Shown: positions 34,626 to 46,783, numbered from the stretch's first letter. The stretch: DNA of 64,000 bases from Mariannaea sp. PMI_226 (GCA_024336345.1 JANFOG010000004.1:1426001-1490000); one strand, 5' to 3'. Notes: generated from the sequence alone by a model not told the origin. Translations and numbers: made by a program.

Positions 34626-37352
34626 TTAGAATGATCCCGTAGGTGTCGAATTCGTCGCTGGCGGTTGAACGCTGACGGCGGTCTTCTCAACCGAGGGTGA
34701 GTCTAGGACAATGTCGATTTTCGCATCTTCAGGGCTCGACATGCTCGTCTTCGCAGTAGCCTTCCCAACTACCTTGTTCAGTCTGCTTTTGGTGTAATCG
34801 CTTAGACTAAGTTTCTTCTTGATTGGACTAGGGTGCGCAATTCCGTTGGTTGCAGGTAGTACAAATGGACTTGGAAGGTTCCCATTAGATATTGGCGATT
34901 GTACTATGCCATTCGCTGATTGAGGCGTCATGGCAGTCTGCAGACCAAGGACAGTGTTGTCGAAGGCCGGCACTGGTGGCAACTGTACACGTAGATCGGG
35001 TGACTTCACTTTTGTGCTTGTGGATCCATCATTCGTCAACGAACCAAGAATATGCACCGCAGAAGACTTGGAGGGGAGGTCAGACAATGACGAGTCGCCT
35101 GTCTGTGACAAAGGAGATTGGGGTTCAGCTTCAGAATGACCAATTGTTGGCTTCTGCTCTGTCGGTGAATCAATCTCCATATCTGTCACGCTTGAGGCTT
35201 GAGTTGTGAGTGATTGTCTGCGATGTTCGTCCTCATCAGTCCGGTATTTATGGCGATTGTTCAGCAACCGCTTTGATAGCGAAATGATTCGTTTCTTTGG
35301 CCGAGGTGATTGTTGCGGCTCGCTAAACCACTCGCCTTGGACAGGATCTGTTTGCACACTGGCATCGCAGTAGACTGGTTTAGGGGTAACGGATGGTTGG
35401 CGAGACCGAGAGACTAGGGAATCATGTTTCGAGATAGAGGGCTTATGGCCGATTTGTGGAGACTTGGAACTGGCTGGGGATCCAGACTTGCTCCGAGAGG
35501 TACCAGAATCGACGTAGTTGCTTTGTGACGCCGTGGAGCCATGTCGAACCTTTGACTTCGATGAGTTGGAATTTGTGCCATCCGAGACACGTTTCTTCTT
35601 CCTCGGGGGCTGTTGTTGTTCCATGCGGCGGAATGAGTCTTCCACCATGGCAACCTTTCGCTTATCACGGTCGGTCGGCTCTGTCAAAATTCCAAGTTGG
35701 TCAAAGGATCCTTGTCGTAAAGGAGTGAGATCTCGACTGGGGGGTTTGCTTCGTGATGAACCTGATTGAGATACCCCATCATGTTCAAGGCTGTCGTCCA
35801 CGTGGCCTTCACTAGCGGCTCTGCTGTTGGTGGCTTGGCTGGTGCTTGTCGGCGAGATGGCTTGTGGTTTGGGTTTTCTTTGCTTTTTCTTCGGGGGTGC
35901 GCGGGCCTGGTTCTTGCTGAATAGGTATTGTCGATGAAAGCGTGCGAACGCACAGTTGTTATCTAGATTGCAAGCACAGCCGCCATACTCAGAGAGAATC
36001 CGATCAATCCAGTTCGAAATAGACAAATACTCCGCATCGTCCGGAGCTGATTCGGATTGGGCAGAGGATTCGTCTTCGTTGAGACCCAGCAAATTGAGCC
36101 AGCGTGTGGTAACGGTCTTTTCTAATCGGAAATCCCAGGGTAGAGTAATTTGTTCATTAGCCGGTATTGATCGGTCGCTAACAATGAAAAAATGGTACTC
36201 GGAGCCGCCGGAAAGATACGTGTCCAACTGCGCGTTGGGCTTGCAACTTCGGCGTACATATCGGGCAAGCGATCCTTCTTGCCTGGTGTCGATGTAAAGA
36301 GGAAGACCAGGATGGAAAAACACGAAGGGAAGTGGTGAGGAGAGCTCACTCCACAGATTTGCAGGGTCCGCACAATAGTCTTTTTGGAACCCAATGGCGC
36401 CATTCAATTCGATCAAAGCCACATCTTTGGCAATCGGATGAGTCGAGCTAAGGTATCGCCATCGAATTGATTTGCCATCTTCAAGTGATCGGGTCGCATC
36501 CCTGACCTCAAGCTTGGGCTTTGTGGTATCGAAATTGTTCGGCTCGGTTTGGAAAACTTCTGAGGGTGTGTGACCTACCTCGCTCTTCATCGTCTCCGGA
36601 TCTCGTAGCCACCGAGAGAGGGCTGTGGGAATAGCGAGGCTGGCGAAGGCGTTGTTGTGCACATCCGGGACGTCCCTCGAGTTATACAAATCGTAAAAAC
36701 CCTGAGAATAGTGGTGGATTTGGAAATCCTCGGGAAGGTCGGGTGGTGTGGTGGCTGGGCTAGGAGGATGGATAGGGTTTGTTCGTGCGTTTCCGTAGGG
36801 AGGGCTTCGTTTTGCAGGTTGCGAGCTGATGGATTGCGAGGATCGATGTGCGGTTTTTGTTTTCTTTGAGGGGTGAACGTGTTCATTCGAGGCACCATGT
36901 TTGGTGGTCTCAATGTGCCCATTCACTTGAAGGTCATTGGGTTTTGATTTCTTCCTGTGACCTTTGGAAGGGGGTCGCTTGGGCTTTTTATCCGACACCT
37001 CTTCGGCATTAACGTTTTTGAGACGCAAAGTCCTCTCGATGGCCTTTTGGCGATCTAGAGGACGGGGTTTGCACTCTGCGCAGGAGTGAGCAAAGTCTTC
37101 ACGGATGGCTTCGTCTCGGTTATCTGGATAAAAGCAATCGATATGCTGCCACGTGTCGCAAGTCTCGCAATAAATTGTGTTCCCGTCATCATCGGAGAAG
37201 TTGCAGATACACTTGATGGTATAGGGCTCCTCCTCGACCGTCTCGACCTTTTGGGGGACGTCTTCATTGATCGTCACGCCTAATGGTGCGGGAGGGGGGG
37301 GCTGACTGGGAGCCGCAGGCTGCGTGGGCGGCGGCGCAGGTTTTTCTGTCAT
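34626..37352 (-). CDS. set3: Set3-like protein, PHD finger plus SET domain
   Basis: One uninterrupted frame of 908 aa starts at ATG 37352. After a Pro-rich N-terminus there is a C4HC3 PHD finger at residues 48-94 (KCICNF, YCETCDTWQHIDCF, CAEC). A basic linker follows, then a SET domain at about residues 300-410 with ARYVRRSCKPNAQLDTYL and a terminal ITLPWDF. A long Ser/Pro-rich tail carries basic patches. PHD-then-SET order and the RRSCKPN / LPWDF variants are those of the yeast Set3/Set4 and animal MLL5 group. Their SET domains lack strong methyltransferase activity, and they act in a histone deacetylase complex recruited by H3K4 methylation. Its 5' side faces a very long gene-free region. 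Confidence 0.92.
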   Translation of the reverse strand: MTEKPAPPPTQPAAPSQPPPPAPLGVTINEDVPQKVETVEEEPYTIKCICNFSDDDGNTIYCETCDTWQHIDCFYPDNRDEAIREDFAHSCAECKPRPLDRQKAIERTLRLKNVNAEEVSDKKPKRPPSKGHRKKSKPNDLQVNGHIETTKHGASNEHVHPSKKTKTAHRSSQSISSQPAKRSPPYGNARTNPIHPPSPATTPPDLPEDFQIHHYSQGFYDLYNSRDVPDVHNNAFASLAIPTALSRWLRDPETMKSEVGHTPSEVFQTEPNNFDTTKPKLEVRDATRSLEDGKSIRWRYLSSTHPIAKDVALIELNGAIGFQKDYCADPANLWSELSSPLPFVFFHPGLPLYIDTRQEGSLARYVRRSCKPNAQLDTYLSGGSEYHFFIVSDRSIPANEQITLPWDFRLEKTVTTRWLNLLGLNEDESSAQSESAPDDAEYLSISNWIDRILSEYGGCACNLDNNCAFARFHRQYLFSKNQARAPPKKKQRKPKPQAISPTSTSQATNSRAASEGHVDDSLEHDGVSQSGSSRSKPPSRDLTPLRQGSFDQLGILTEPTDRDKRKVAMVEDSFRRMEQQQPPRKKKRVSDGTNSNSSKSKVRHGSTASQSNYVDSGTSRSKSGSPASSKSPQIGHKPSISKHDSLVSRSRQPSVTPKPVYCDASVQTDPVQGEWFSEPQQSPRPKKRIISLSKRLLNNRHKYRTDEDEHRRQSLTTQASSVTDMEIDSPTEQKPTIGHSEAEPQSPLSQTGDSSLSDLPSKSSAVHILGSLTNDGSTSTKVKSPDLRVQLPPVPAFDNTVLGLQTAMTPQSANGIVQSPISNGNLPSPFVLPATNGIAHPSPIKKKLSLSDYTKSRLNKVVGKATAKTSMSSPEDAKIDIVLDSPSVEKTAVSVQPPATNSTPTGSF

Positions 37353-40300
37353 AATCTGTCTTGGACCTCACGAGAAATTTCTGCGTGGGAGGGATTGCGT
37401 GAAATGATTACCGTCGCGGTCTTTGGAGCATGACGACGCCTTTCACAACGCGCGCCAGTGAGACCGAAAGGAAGCGCGGCGAACCAGGACAGTCGCCAAT
37501 AGCCTCATACGACAGGTTATTTCTGGCACAGTTGGGTGTGTGGAGGATTCGAGGGTGTCGGTAGACAGTCGAGCCGTAGGGAGGACAGCCGCCGCGAAAG
37601 GGTAGAGGTAGAGCACGGCGACTTCGAGACAAAGTAGGGTGACCAAAAGGACGCGACGAGTATATTGAGGCGAGGTTGAGGGCGTGGACACGGATCGGAG
37701 GCGCGTTGGGAACACTATCGAGCGATTTGTGATTTCGCAAAACCCGTCGTGTTCTGTCACAATGAGAGATTGGAGGCGATCTGGACGGACAAGTCGTGCG
37801 CGGGTGGGGAGTCAAGCGCGAGGCGAAGAGAATACGAGTAAAATAGGAAACAGTCTGAGGCTACTCAAACACAATCTCACCGAGGGGGGATGAGACGAGG
37901 CGTGACTTGATCAAGAGAAACGAGAGAGAGGGAGGTATCGTGGACCGACGAAGAGTGAAGAATGGTTGATGGGGGAGAAAGAATGATGGATGGGGAGGAG
38001 CAACAGGACCGGGTGCTTTGCAACAAGACGGGTGCGGTACCGACTTGGGGTTGGTTCAGACAGGTAAGAAAAAAAAAAAGGTACGTACTCTTCTACGCAC
38101 TTCAAGAACCTCGACTCTCGCCCTCGAGCACCGACCGCAAGAACTACCACCGCGGACAAGCAGGCACTCACAGGTGCTTGCCCCCATACGCCTCAGTGGG
38201 AGAGGACAGTGATGGCGGGAGGTGGTAGCAGTGAGTGGCCACTGAGCCACTCTACCACAGTAGCTGACGCTGGGCCTGGAGTGCTGGGAGGGAGTGGAGG
38301 GAGGGGGGGGGAGGGAAACTGGGCAACACCAAACCGAAAAAAAAAAAATCCCCCTCCCAAAGTCAGAGAGGATGGAACAAAAAAAGAGAATCTTACGCTA
38401 AGCCAAATACTGAATGGCTGTGGATTGGAAATCTTACTAGTCATAGTGCAGGGAGTTCTTTCAGCCTGAGGCCACCACACGGCCACACAACGCCCGCTGC
38501 CCGAGTCCAGGAGGGGGAAGATCGGGGGAGACAGTGAAATTGCGGACGGCGAGAAACAGCAGCGGAAGGCCAAGGGCGTTGGCAGGGGCGTTCGCGGGAG
38601 GCTTCGAGGCTGAATGAACCTTAACGGAACGGGAGCTGGACACGGCCGTGGGCACGGCCAGGTGATGAAAATTCCATTTTCCGAGAAGGCGATGCTTTGA
38701 GTGCAGGCACTAGGGAAGACAAGCAGGCCAAAGACACGGTAGAATGGGGAGCAAAGGGAGTCAGGAAGGGGCTTCACTAGATTTTCAAAGCAGGGTGAGT
38801 GACGACGACACTCGACGAGGAAAATCAGGCAGACCTCGCCTGACTTGGCCCCCATTGTTTGCTCTCCGACAAGGACCGATGGCGGCCTTGAGGTGAGGGA
38901 GGGGTCGAAGCCCTGTGGAAGCTCTGGTAGGCTGCTTCCTGGCGTCGAGGACCCTCAAACCGCCCCTAACTTCCTTGGGCGAATCCAGCTCTGGAAATTG
39001 GCACCCGCCAAAAGTCTCTCCAGTTGGGGGGCGAGCCACGCGACACGACCGAGGTTGCCGGCCTCCACCCGTCGCACATTTTGCCTCTGTCCCTTCTGGT
39101 GTCTCTGGTTGGCCCCTTTGTACTTCCCACTGTGCGTGAAACAGATGTTGGGGACATTGCATCCTGACGCCAGACTACTATTGGCTGCAGCGTCGCGACA
39201 GGGAACAAGCTTTATGTGCTTGGCTGCCTGTACCGTCCTTGCTCAGCGCACTGTCTTTCTTGCAGCCAATGAAATGGGCCTGCTGGGCGATCGAAGCGTT
39301 GTTCGCCCAGAAAACTTGCAACATGGTTTCAGTAGGGACAGAGCTGCAGCGGCAATGGTGCGTGTGGTGATTGGGGTCGCGTCATTCCGACACCGCGGCG
39401 GGGTTAGAGTTGAAAGTTCCCCTCAGTTCTCCGTTCAGACTACTGTGTAGGGACCATGGTAGGTAAGTCCTGTAGTGAAGGTAGGGTTAATATTATTCTA
39501 CACTTAGTACGGAGGACGGATTCCTCACTCTGTATTACCAGCGGATTAACCGGACAGAAGGTCCATGGATGAGACTGATGAGAGATACGCTATTGATTAT
39601 CATCCTATCATATACAGAACGGAACGCGCATGCTGACAATACCTCATGATAATTACCACGGTATCCTGGAATGGTACCCCATTCTTGCTCTGTGCAAGCA
39701 TCTCAATAATTAGGGGATTATTTAATTCAAAGCGCCGGTTGGGGACCCTGTTAGGGTGCTCCCAGACACTTACAATGTACCATAGTACTTTACGACAAGT
39801 AGCCCCAAGATGCGTAACCCTTGTTCTGCTTCACTGGGAACGTTGATTTCCTTAGCCATGTCTCTGTGCAGGCGGCGTGTACAGAGTACGGAGTACTTGA
39901 CTTGTATGGCGAACTAGGTGTTCTAGTAATTACCTACCAGAGTACCTTATGTTGTTATCGTTGGTGGTCGTATTCGCACTGCCACAAAATCCCACAACAT
40001 GTTCTGTTTAGCTTGGCGCAAACGGGGGCAAATGGGGATGGCAATCTGCATGGCGCTATACCCTTGCGCCAAAGGCAAGGTACCTTGTCCAGGCGTGCCC
40101 AGATGCAGAGAGGCACGTACGTATTTTCATTCTCCACAAGGTACCTACACTTTAGCTCTAGCTGCAGTAGGTTCAAAGCTTATCCCGCTACCCACTCACT
40201 GTTGACACCTTCTGCAAAACAAGAGGTTTAAGCTACTGAGCGCAGAGGCTCGCCACTTCACTTTTGTCGCACTTGCTTCCCCATGATCACTGGCCATCCA

Positions 40301-42828
40301 ATTTTACCCCCTCCTCTTGCGCGCCGTGAATTGCATTACGCGTTATTCCCTATCAAGGTATCGAAAATTCGTTCATCGAGTTGTAAACATTGGGAAGTCT
40401 TAGCTTCACACCACCTCATGATTGGACAAGTCTCAATACACCGAAAGCGGGGTGGTGTGGGAAACCAAAAACACGTACAGTACGAGACATAACTAGGTCA
40501 CTCTGGCTCCCTCGCTGCATGATTCTACCCAGAGTGACCAGCTCATCAACTCCTTCCTTGTGCAACCCTGAGAAATCCTTGTCCTTCCTGCAGAAGTGTG
40601 GGTTTTTCCTGATGAGGCCAGCATGGCATTACGCATGAGTTGTGTTGCGATTGCGATTGGTATGTACCTCGTACAGTGCATTCCACCTGCACGCGCCCTC
40701 CTGACTGAAATGCCCAGCCAATTACGTGACGATCGCAAGACCGCTGGCCATTTGGACGGTACTAGCAGAGTACTTTGTCGGCTGGTACTAGTAGGCTTCA
40801 CCACATCCCTTAGTGCTGAGTCTTAAGCTGTTTCGAAGAGCAAGCGCCGTACCATTGATGGTAGCTGCACACATCACGCCAGCTCATCAATTTTCGAGAA
40901 GGATCTACGAACAATAATAATTTCCATGCTAGTCACCGGGGTTTTCGTTTTACTCATTTATTTTTGCTGTTTGGCTGTCTGTCTGGGCTAATCTCAGAAG
41001 ATGCGCAACAGAAGCCCCTTAACCCACGGACCACATCCAACCCAATTCCGAGACTGCAATCGCCGTAACCAGATCTGGTCCCCTTCCTCATGCCCACCGA
41101 CAAGCGGTAGTACCATAATGAAAGGTAGTAAATCAAAAATTGCACTGCCTATGGCCCCGAAGGACAATAGAGCATGGAACGACACCACGATGTGCAATGC
41201 AGGCCCTCCACACTGAACTCCCCCATTCATGAGCGGGCGAGTTCGCAATAAGGTAAGTATGAAGAAGAAAAGGGAAAAAACAGGACAAAGGGCCGCGGCA
41301 CGAGGGGCATTATATATTATTTTGGCGATACGGTCCGTGCGTTCTATTTCCTGGTCAACGGCCAAACAATACAAAAAGAAGAGTCGCGATGCGAGGTTGG
41401 TGCCTGGGAACTGATACTGGTGGAGACCATAAAGATTTACTAGCCGCCTTTAGCTTAGTGCTAGTCACCCACTCCACCATCAGACACGCCCAGTTGGTGT
41501 CTGTTGGTGGAAATAATCAATTTTATCAACCCGTCGCAGTTCGTCACAGACCTATTGCGCATATTGTGCATGATAACCATTTTATATCCATGTCTCTTCA
41601 GTATGCAATACGTATATATTAGTATACTCAATGATACCGTGAACGTGAAATTTGTGAACCGCTCAACCTAGCTGCCACGAGTGACATCATTCAATCCGCC
41701 CCCGGTTTCGGATTAAATGCTAGTCGCCTTTCAGGATATTAATATTTAGCTCATCTTTCTTTTTCTTTTCGTAAAACTCCTGCCTTTGAGGGAGTGACAA
41801 TACGAGGTTTTAACCGGGCCTCAGTCGTGTGTTGTGAGCGTTGTCTTACGTTCAAAAACTTGAAAAACGAACCCTGCCTTACCGCCAGTCAAGCAGGGAT
41901 AGGATACGTATTAGAATCAAAGGTCAGGTCACATAATATTCCTTTTGAGCTCCACGACCTCACCGATCAGAAGTTGAATTGTGAGCTGGAGAGGGAGAAT
42001 AACCTGTTGGGTGCGAGTTGGGCGAACATATCAAGGTTCTGCATGTGGTTCTTTACTTGAGCGCGTAGCATCAAGGGTTGCTGCTCGGATTTCAGCAAGG
42101 GTTGGAGAAAAGAAAGGAACTCTGCCCTGAAATGGGCAAGCATACTCCATGTGGTGATAAAATTTCGAGCTTTATCAGGGAGAGTATTACACGGGCTTTT
42201 GTCCTAAGCAATGACACGCATGGTGTATACATTCCTGATTGGAGTGACCATCGGAAGTGTATTCGATGAACGCTCGCCATTCATTCTAATATTGATTTCT
42301 ACCTACAGATCCCCGAGTGGAGGGGAGAGGAGTAAACAGGGTTTGTGTACGCTTGCGAAGCCAAAGAGCATTGAATATTCGCATTTGGAGCCTCGCGTAT
42401 CTTAGCAGCAGGGGAGAGTGTTGATACTAGGGACTTCGTACCAGTTGATACCAACCAAATTGATGTGAAACTGAACCACTACCCAAGGCAGGTACAGTAC
42501 GTAGGTGGGCACGTTCCAACACCGCCCCCCGGATTTCTGCCGCCTATCTCAGCTGCGCCAAATTCTGCCCAGTGGCAGGCAGGGCGGTGAGGCGATACCG
42601 GTTTGCCAGCCGCCCGCCTTCTGACTCCAGTCAAAGTGGAGCGCTGGTCCCATGACGCACTCAACACTTTACCCACTCGCCATCGGACTTGCCTTTGCCT
42701 TTGACTTCCTTCACGTTTGATATCAATCCTAGTTCCCTCCTCATCTCAACATCACTCAACTTCCGCCATCATTCATCCTTGATACGACATCGGACTTGGT
42801 TGGTTTTCACGACTCCAAACATCTCAAC
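37353..42828. other. 5.5 kb gene-poor region between SET3 and the NPC2-like gene
   Basis: I cannot support any gene. The first 1.5 kb (37353-38850) is GC-rich with G and A homopolymers and likely contains the SET3 promoter and leader. The part 38850-42500 mixes GC-rich and AT-rich segments with many GTACCT/TACGGAGTAC words. Two longer open frames (38193-38855 minus and 38845-39450 plus) have compositions unlike protein. The last 300 bp are the presumed promoter of the gene at 42829. Confidence 0.5.
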
Positions 42829-43476
42829 ATGCGGTTCTCGACCGTCACGGTGTGTCTCGCGGCATGCCTTGCCCCCGCGGCTGCACTCAGCGTCTTCAAC
42901 GGGAAGGCTCCCTCCGTCGCCGTTGATGACGATCTCAAGATTCCTGGCGACTCGCCCTTGCAGTTGTGTAAAGGCGACCATGATGGTGATGTCGTCTGGA
43001 TAGAACGAGTTGATCTGGCACCCAACCCCCCTCAACCGTGTGTAACCCTCCGCAACAATTTACCGCTTGAAGAATGCTGACATATGATATCAGAGGGCAA
43101 GAGTTGCTTATCAAGGCCAGCGGTACTGTTAAGCAAACCATCGAGAAGGGGGCCTACGTAAAAATAATTGTCAAGTACGGTCTCATCCAACTCCTTTCCA
43201 CTACTGCCGATCTCTGCGACGAGATTACCAATGTCGACCTCGAATGCCCTATCAAGGATGGCCTCCTCCAGATTGTCAAGAGTGTTGATATTCCTCGAGA
43301 GATCCCCCCCGTACGTATATTCTACCCTGTTTTATAAGACTGATGATGTTCTAACGTCTTTCCAGGGCACGTACACCGTCCAGGCTGATGCGTTCACGGC
43401 TGATGACCTTCCCATCACTTGCCTCACTGCATCAGTTACCTTTGGCCGAACTAGTTTCTTCGGTGGTGACCTGTAG
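42829..43476 (+). CDS. npc2: secreted ML-domain (NPC2-like) lipid-transfer protein
   Basis: Three exons: 42829-43037, 43094-43310 and 43366-43476, giving 178 aa. Residues 1-20 form a cleavable signal peptide (MRFSTVTVCLAACLAPAAAL). The mature part has four cysteines (C47, C111, C121, C161), with the family features PGQELLIKASGTV, DLCDEI, LECPIKDG and PPGTYTVQADAF of fungal ML/NPC2 proteins, often annotated as phosphatidylglycerol/phosphatidylinositol transfer protein. NPC2 proteins bind sterol or phospholipid in a beta-sandwich pocket and hand it over in the vacuole or lysosome. Intron 1 uses a GTGTGT donor; intron 2 has a CTAAC branch site. The length is typical of the family. It converges with VMA7. 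Confidence 0.92.
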
Positions 43477-43828
43477 TAATCGGTCATAGACTATGTAAAT
43501 ACGATAGCGTACCGTTTCGGGCTCGTTCTTCTTCTAAGGTTTCGCGGGTTGCTTGCTATGGAGACTGTTTAAGACCGGATTTATGGAGGCGAATGTTCTT
43601 CCCTCGTTTATCAGCATTGTTAGCGGCTTTTGTGATTGACGTGTTAGTATCGAATATTGGCGTCATCTTAACTTTAAATCTTATCATTCAGTATGCATTT
43701 CACGCGTTGAAACTATATCGAAAATAGCCGGCGTATAACGCCAAGTTCGCTCTCTACTCCTGTCCAGTCGCCTTGACCTCCCACCTTGTTCGCTAAATTT
43801 ACCTCTTGCTAAAACATGAAATTCCTCG
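43477..43828. other. convergent 3' intergenic region
   Basis: A short region that can only hold the 3' UTRs of the NPC2-like gene (+) and VMA7 (-). Nothing else seen. Confidence 0.6.
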
Positions 43829-44388
43829 TTACTCTCCAAATAGACGGCGCACCCGTCGTAGAACACTGTCCTTCTCAGGGTCGTAGGGATGGTCCTTGCT
43901 CGGAATCTCCAGAATGGTAGGGAAGGCGGCAGTATAGGTATCCATGCGATGTCGGATTCGGTCGGCAACCTGCTGTAGAATTAGCTATCTGCAAATATAG
44001 GGGCAAAAGACACGTCTTGGATTAGACTAACGTGCTGGTTGATCAACACAATGCCGATGTCCTTTCTCTCCTCAGTAAATCGGTTGAAGGCAGATTCGAT
44101 GGCAGCGTTATCAGTCTTGTTGTCGACAACGAGGAAGTTCTTTTGCGCATCGGCTCCAGTGGTGACATGCTGCACGATCAGTCAGTGAGCCGTCATAAAT
44201 GGTATCGTTGATGTTGAGGAGGAACTCACGCCGATTCCAGCAAGAAGCAAGCCAGTGACGGAATCCTTCGAGATACGTCAGCGGGATAGTTCGCAGATTG
44301 ATGCAGCGTTTCAAGGGCAGCAGTAGCATACCTCATCGCCGATGACGGCAAGAAACTGCCTGTCTTTAAAATCTGCTTGTGAGGCCAT
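43829..44388 (-). CDS. vma7: V-type proton ATPase subunit F
   Basis: Four exons on the minus strand: 44388-44332, 44265-44230, 44169-44032 and 43969-43829, giving 123 aa. The order [20 protein letters not shown], then [10 protein letters not shown], then [16 protein letters not shown], then [19 protein letters not shown] is the complete subunit F fold and matches family length. Subunit F sits on the central rotor stalk of V1 and couples ATP hydrolysis to proton pumping into vacuoles and endosomes. Three introns of 60-66 nt interrupt this small gene, and exon 2 is only 36 nt. Intron 3 ends ACAGCAG, so a tandem acceptor could add one Gln after INQH. It is divergent from NUR1 with about 365 bp between the starts. 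Confidence 0.95.
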
Positions 44389-44753
44389 CTTTGAAAGGTG
44401 TGATGGCGGGAGTCAGACCTGTAGAACGAGTTGGATCCCTTGGTGGAGGTGCAAGGCGGAAACATTGGGAGATGTCTTTTGAGATGCGCCGCAGGGAGTC
44501 GAAGCTCTGACCACTGCCTGTCCACCGCCCACAGCCCCGCGCTGGGTGCCTTATTAGCGCCCTTGCAGTTGCTGGATCAGGATTCAGAAACAATCAGCCA
44601 TGTTTGTGTAAAGTCAACAATATAGGCCCGACGCCGCTTTTTCCTACTTCCTTGGACTTCCACCCTCAAGGGCCACCCCCTATGCTGCAACGAGTCTCTT
44701 GGACGCCACTAAAAGGAAGATATCGTACCGTTTGAGCTCAATCATTTTTCAAG
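44389..44753. other. shared promoter region, VMA7 / NUR1
   Basis: About 365 bp between two divergent starts. I see no clear TATA box and no extra gene. Confidence 0.6.
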
Positions 44754-46209
44754 ATGCCGCGGTTAGTTCGCAGGCAACCGCTCTCAGAGCGCATCTTGTC
44801 AGCCTTGAACCCGATGGACTTTCTGCTCTGGTTGTCGGAAGAGCTCGAAACGAGGGATTGGGATTCAACCTCGGCAGGGACGCAACTTGGGTTGGGACTT
44901 AACTTTCTTTTCATGGTTGCGCGCGCGAATTCTTCGTCTTCTTCACCGAGTGATGATGTCTTCACCGACGAAGACGGCTCCGGATGGTTGTCATTCTTTG
45001 TTGGTCTTCGCCCCCCTGTTATTTTGTTGTTTTACGCTGAGCTTCGCAACTGACCAGACGATTCGGCAGATTTATCCTCTTATCTGGATCTTAATCGCTA
45101 TTTCACTTACGAACGCATTCTATACCATCACCCGAAGCCGCAAATATCGACTTTTCGCAGCCAATGTGGAGGTCAAGCCCTTGACTCCCTCTGCACGACG
45201 TGTGAAGGTCGACGACACTAGCTCATCGCCCGCGACTCCGTTGCGATATCTTGCTAAGATCATTACCCCCGACACTCCGGAATCGCGTGCGCACCCCGAC
45301 AAAGTATCTGATGTATGGGAAATATCTATTTGGGATCCGCTTCCTGTATCACTACGGCTCTTCTGTCTCTTTGGACCTGGGCATGTACTAGTATATATGC
45401 TCTTCTTGCCCCTTGCTCCCCTAGACCCTCGGCCAAGCGTTACAGTCCTCAATACGCTCGTTCTCCAAGCTATCATCTCGGGGCAACTGCTCTTTTTCTG
45501 CTCTCGATTCTCACAGCAAGCCAAGGACAACGCAATTATCCAAAAGGAAGTGCTACACGAGTACGACACAAAGTTCGTCCACCCTCGTCTACACCCTGTT
45601 GTTCGAGATGTTGGTACACAATTCTCTGAGGACCAACCCAGTAAATTTCAGGAATTCGTCCAAACTGGCTCTCCGGCTACTCAGATTCATCGATCTTTCC
45701 ACGCCCAAACGAATCCTTACACGAAGCCCATCATAAGCCAAGAGGAGCGAACCTCTACTCCAACTAATGTGATGAGGCCACAAATGTTTACGCCATCAAC
45801 AGCTTCACGGCAACCCGATACGTTCAAGTCTACTTTCAGTCAGCGAACCGCGCCTCGGCACAGCATGCCGGCCGGCTACACATCCTCTGGTACTTCCTTG
45901 AATGCCTCAACATCATCATCCACAGGCCCAAGCATGAACTTTGGCGGTAGTATGGGAATTCTCGCCCACAGCAAGTCGCCGCTGAAAAAGGCCACTAGTT
46001 TGAATGAGCTAAATAGTCAAGAGACTCAATCGCCGCGAAACTCACGAGAGATGGCTGCGTTTGAGCAGAGAAATTGGCAAGGGACACCGTCAAGAAACAC
46101 GCAGACCCGGAGATTTCAAGGGTCCAGCCTGGGCGGCGTGAATAATAGCCCATTTGCCAGTATCGGGAAAACCTCGACTCATCAAGAGAGACCATCTCCT
46201 AGGTGGTAG
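44754..46209 (+). CDS. nur1: nuclear rim protein 1
   Basis: Two exons: 44754-44999 and 45058-46209, giving about 465 aa. The N-terminus MPRLVRRQPLSERILSALNP, followed by DFLLWLSEELETRDWD, is the conserved start of fungal Nur1. Membrane helices lie at about residues 45-60, 83-100 and 165-230. Conserved blocks include RKYRLFAANVEVKPLTPSARR, DVWEISIWDPLPVSLRLFCLF and KEVLHEYDTKFVHPR. The last 180 residues are Ser/Thr/Pro-rich. In yeast, Nur1 with Heh1 anchors ribosomal DNA to the inner nuclear membrane. The single 58-nt intron has an unusual donor (GTTGGT) and was placed so that the frame continues into the conserved block, so its 5' edge is less sure than the rest. Confidence 0.9.
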
Positions 46210-46783
46210 TCCTTAGAATGGACCTTTTTTGTTTCTAGATGAGCCCCGCAATTTGTATAATATCATGCATCAAATGTTCTTTTGTGCACACTTTCTTTGG
46301 CTCCTATCGTTCCTGGTTTATTGTTAGATATGAAACCTGCAATCAAATTTGTCGAGAATGAACACGGCGTTTTGTTATATGAAGAAGAAGAAGAAGAGCA
46401 ATATTGCATGTCGCTCTTAGCTTCTTGGTTAGTGTATGGTATTCGGTTTGTACTGGATCAAGAGGCAACTGAAAAAGATCGAGCTCGGAAGGTCCTGAGA
46501 GATGCTTGTTGTTAGGCAGGAAGAAACCGCAGAGATATTCCCCTTGGCCTTTTATGCTGCTCGGCATCTTGTCTTCTTCCTTGAATATCTATCTGCCTAG
46601 TCTATTTTCCTTCTTCACAATGCCTTCTCCTTTCTCCCATCGTTGGGATGACCTCGTTTTGCCCCTCTTGACCAGTACCTGGCAGTCCTCCCAACCACAA
46701 TATTGAACACGTATTATTAATTATCAGAACAGTCCGACAAACAGCAATCTGTCACAACTCAACTTCCCTCGCCTTATGCTGCT
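46210..46783. other. intergenic
   Basis: 3' flank of NUR1 and the promoter of the next gene on the same strand. It includes a GAA-rich tract near 46381-46396. No gene seen. Confidence 0.55.

Noticed and set aside
38193..38855. Minus-strand frame of 220 codons in the SET3 upstream region
   Set aside because: Pro/Ser/Phe-rich low-complexity translation of a GC-rich, homopolymer-rich region; no family match.
38845..39450. Plus-strand frame of 201 codons
   Set aside because: No recognisable motif, no flanking splice or promoter support, unnatural Cys/Arg/Trp-rich mixture.
40994..41374. Minus-strand frame with hydrophobic stretches, possible small membrane protein
   Set aside because: The upstream end has no ATG, no exon could be joined, and no conserved motif is visible.
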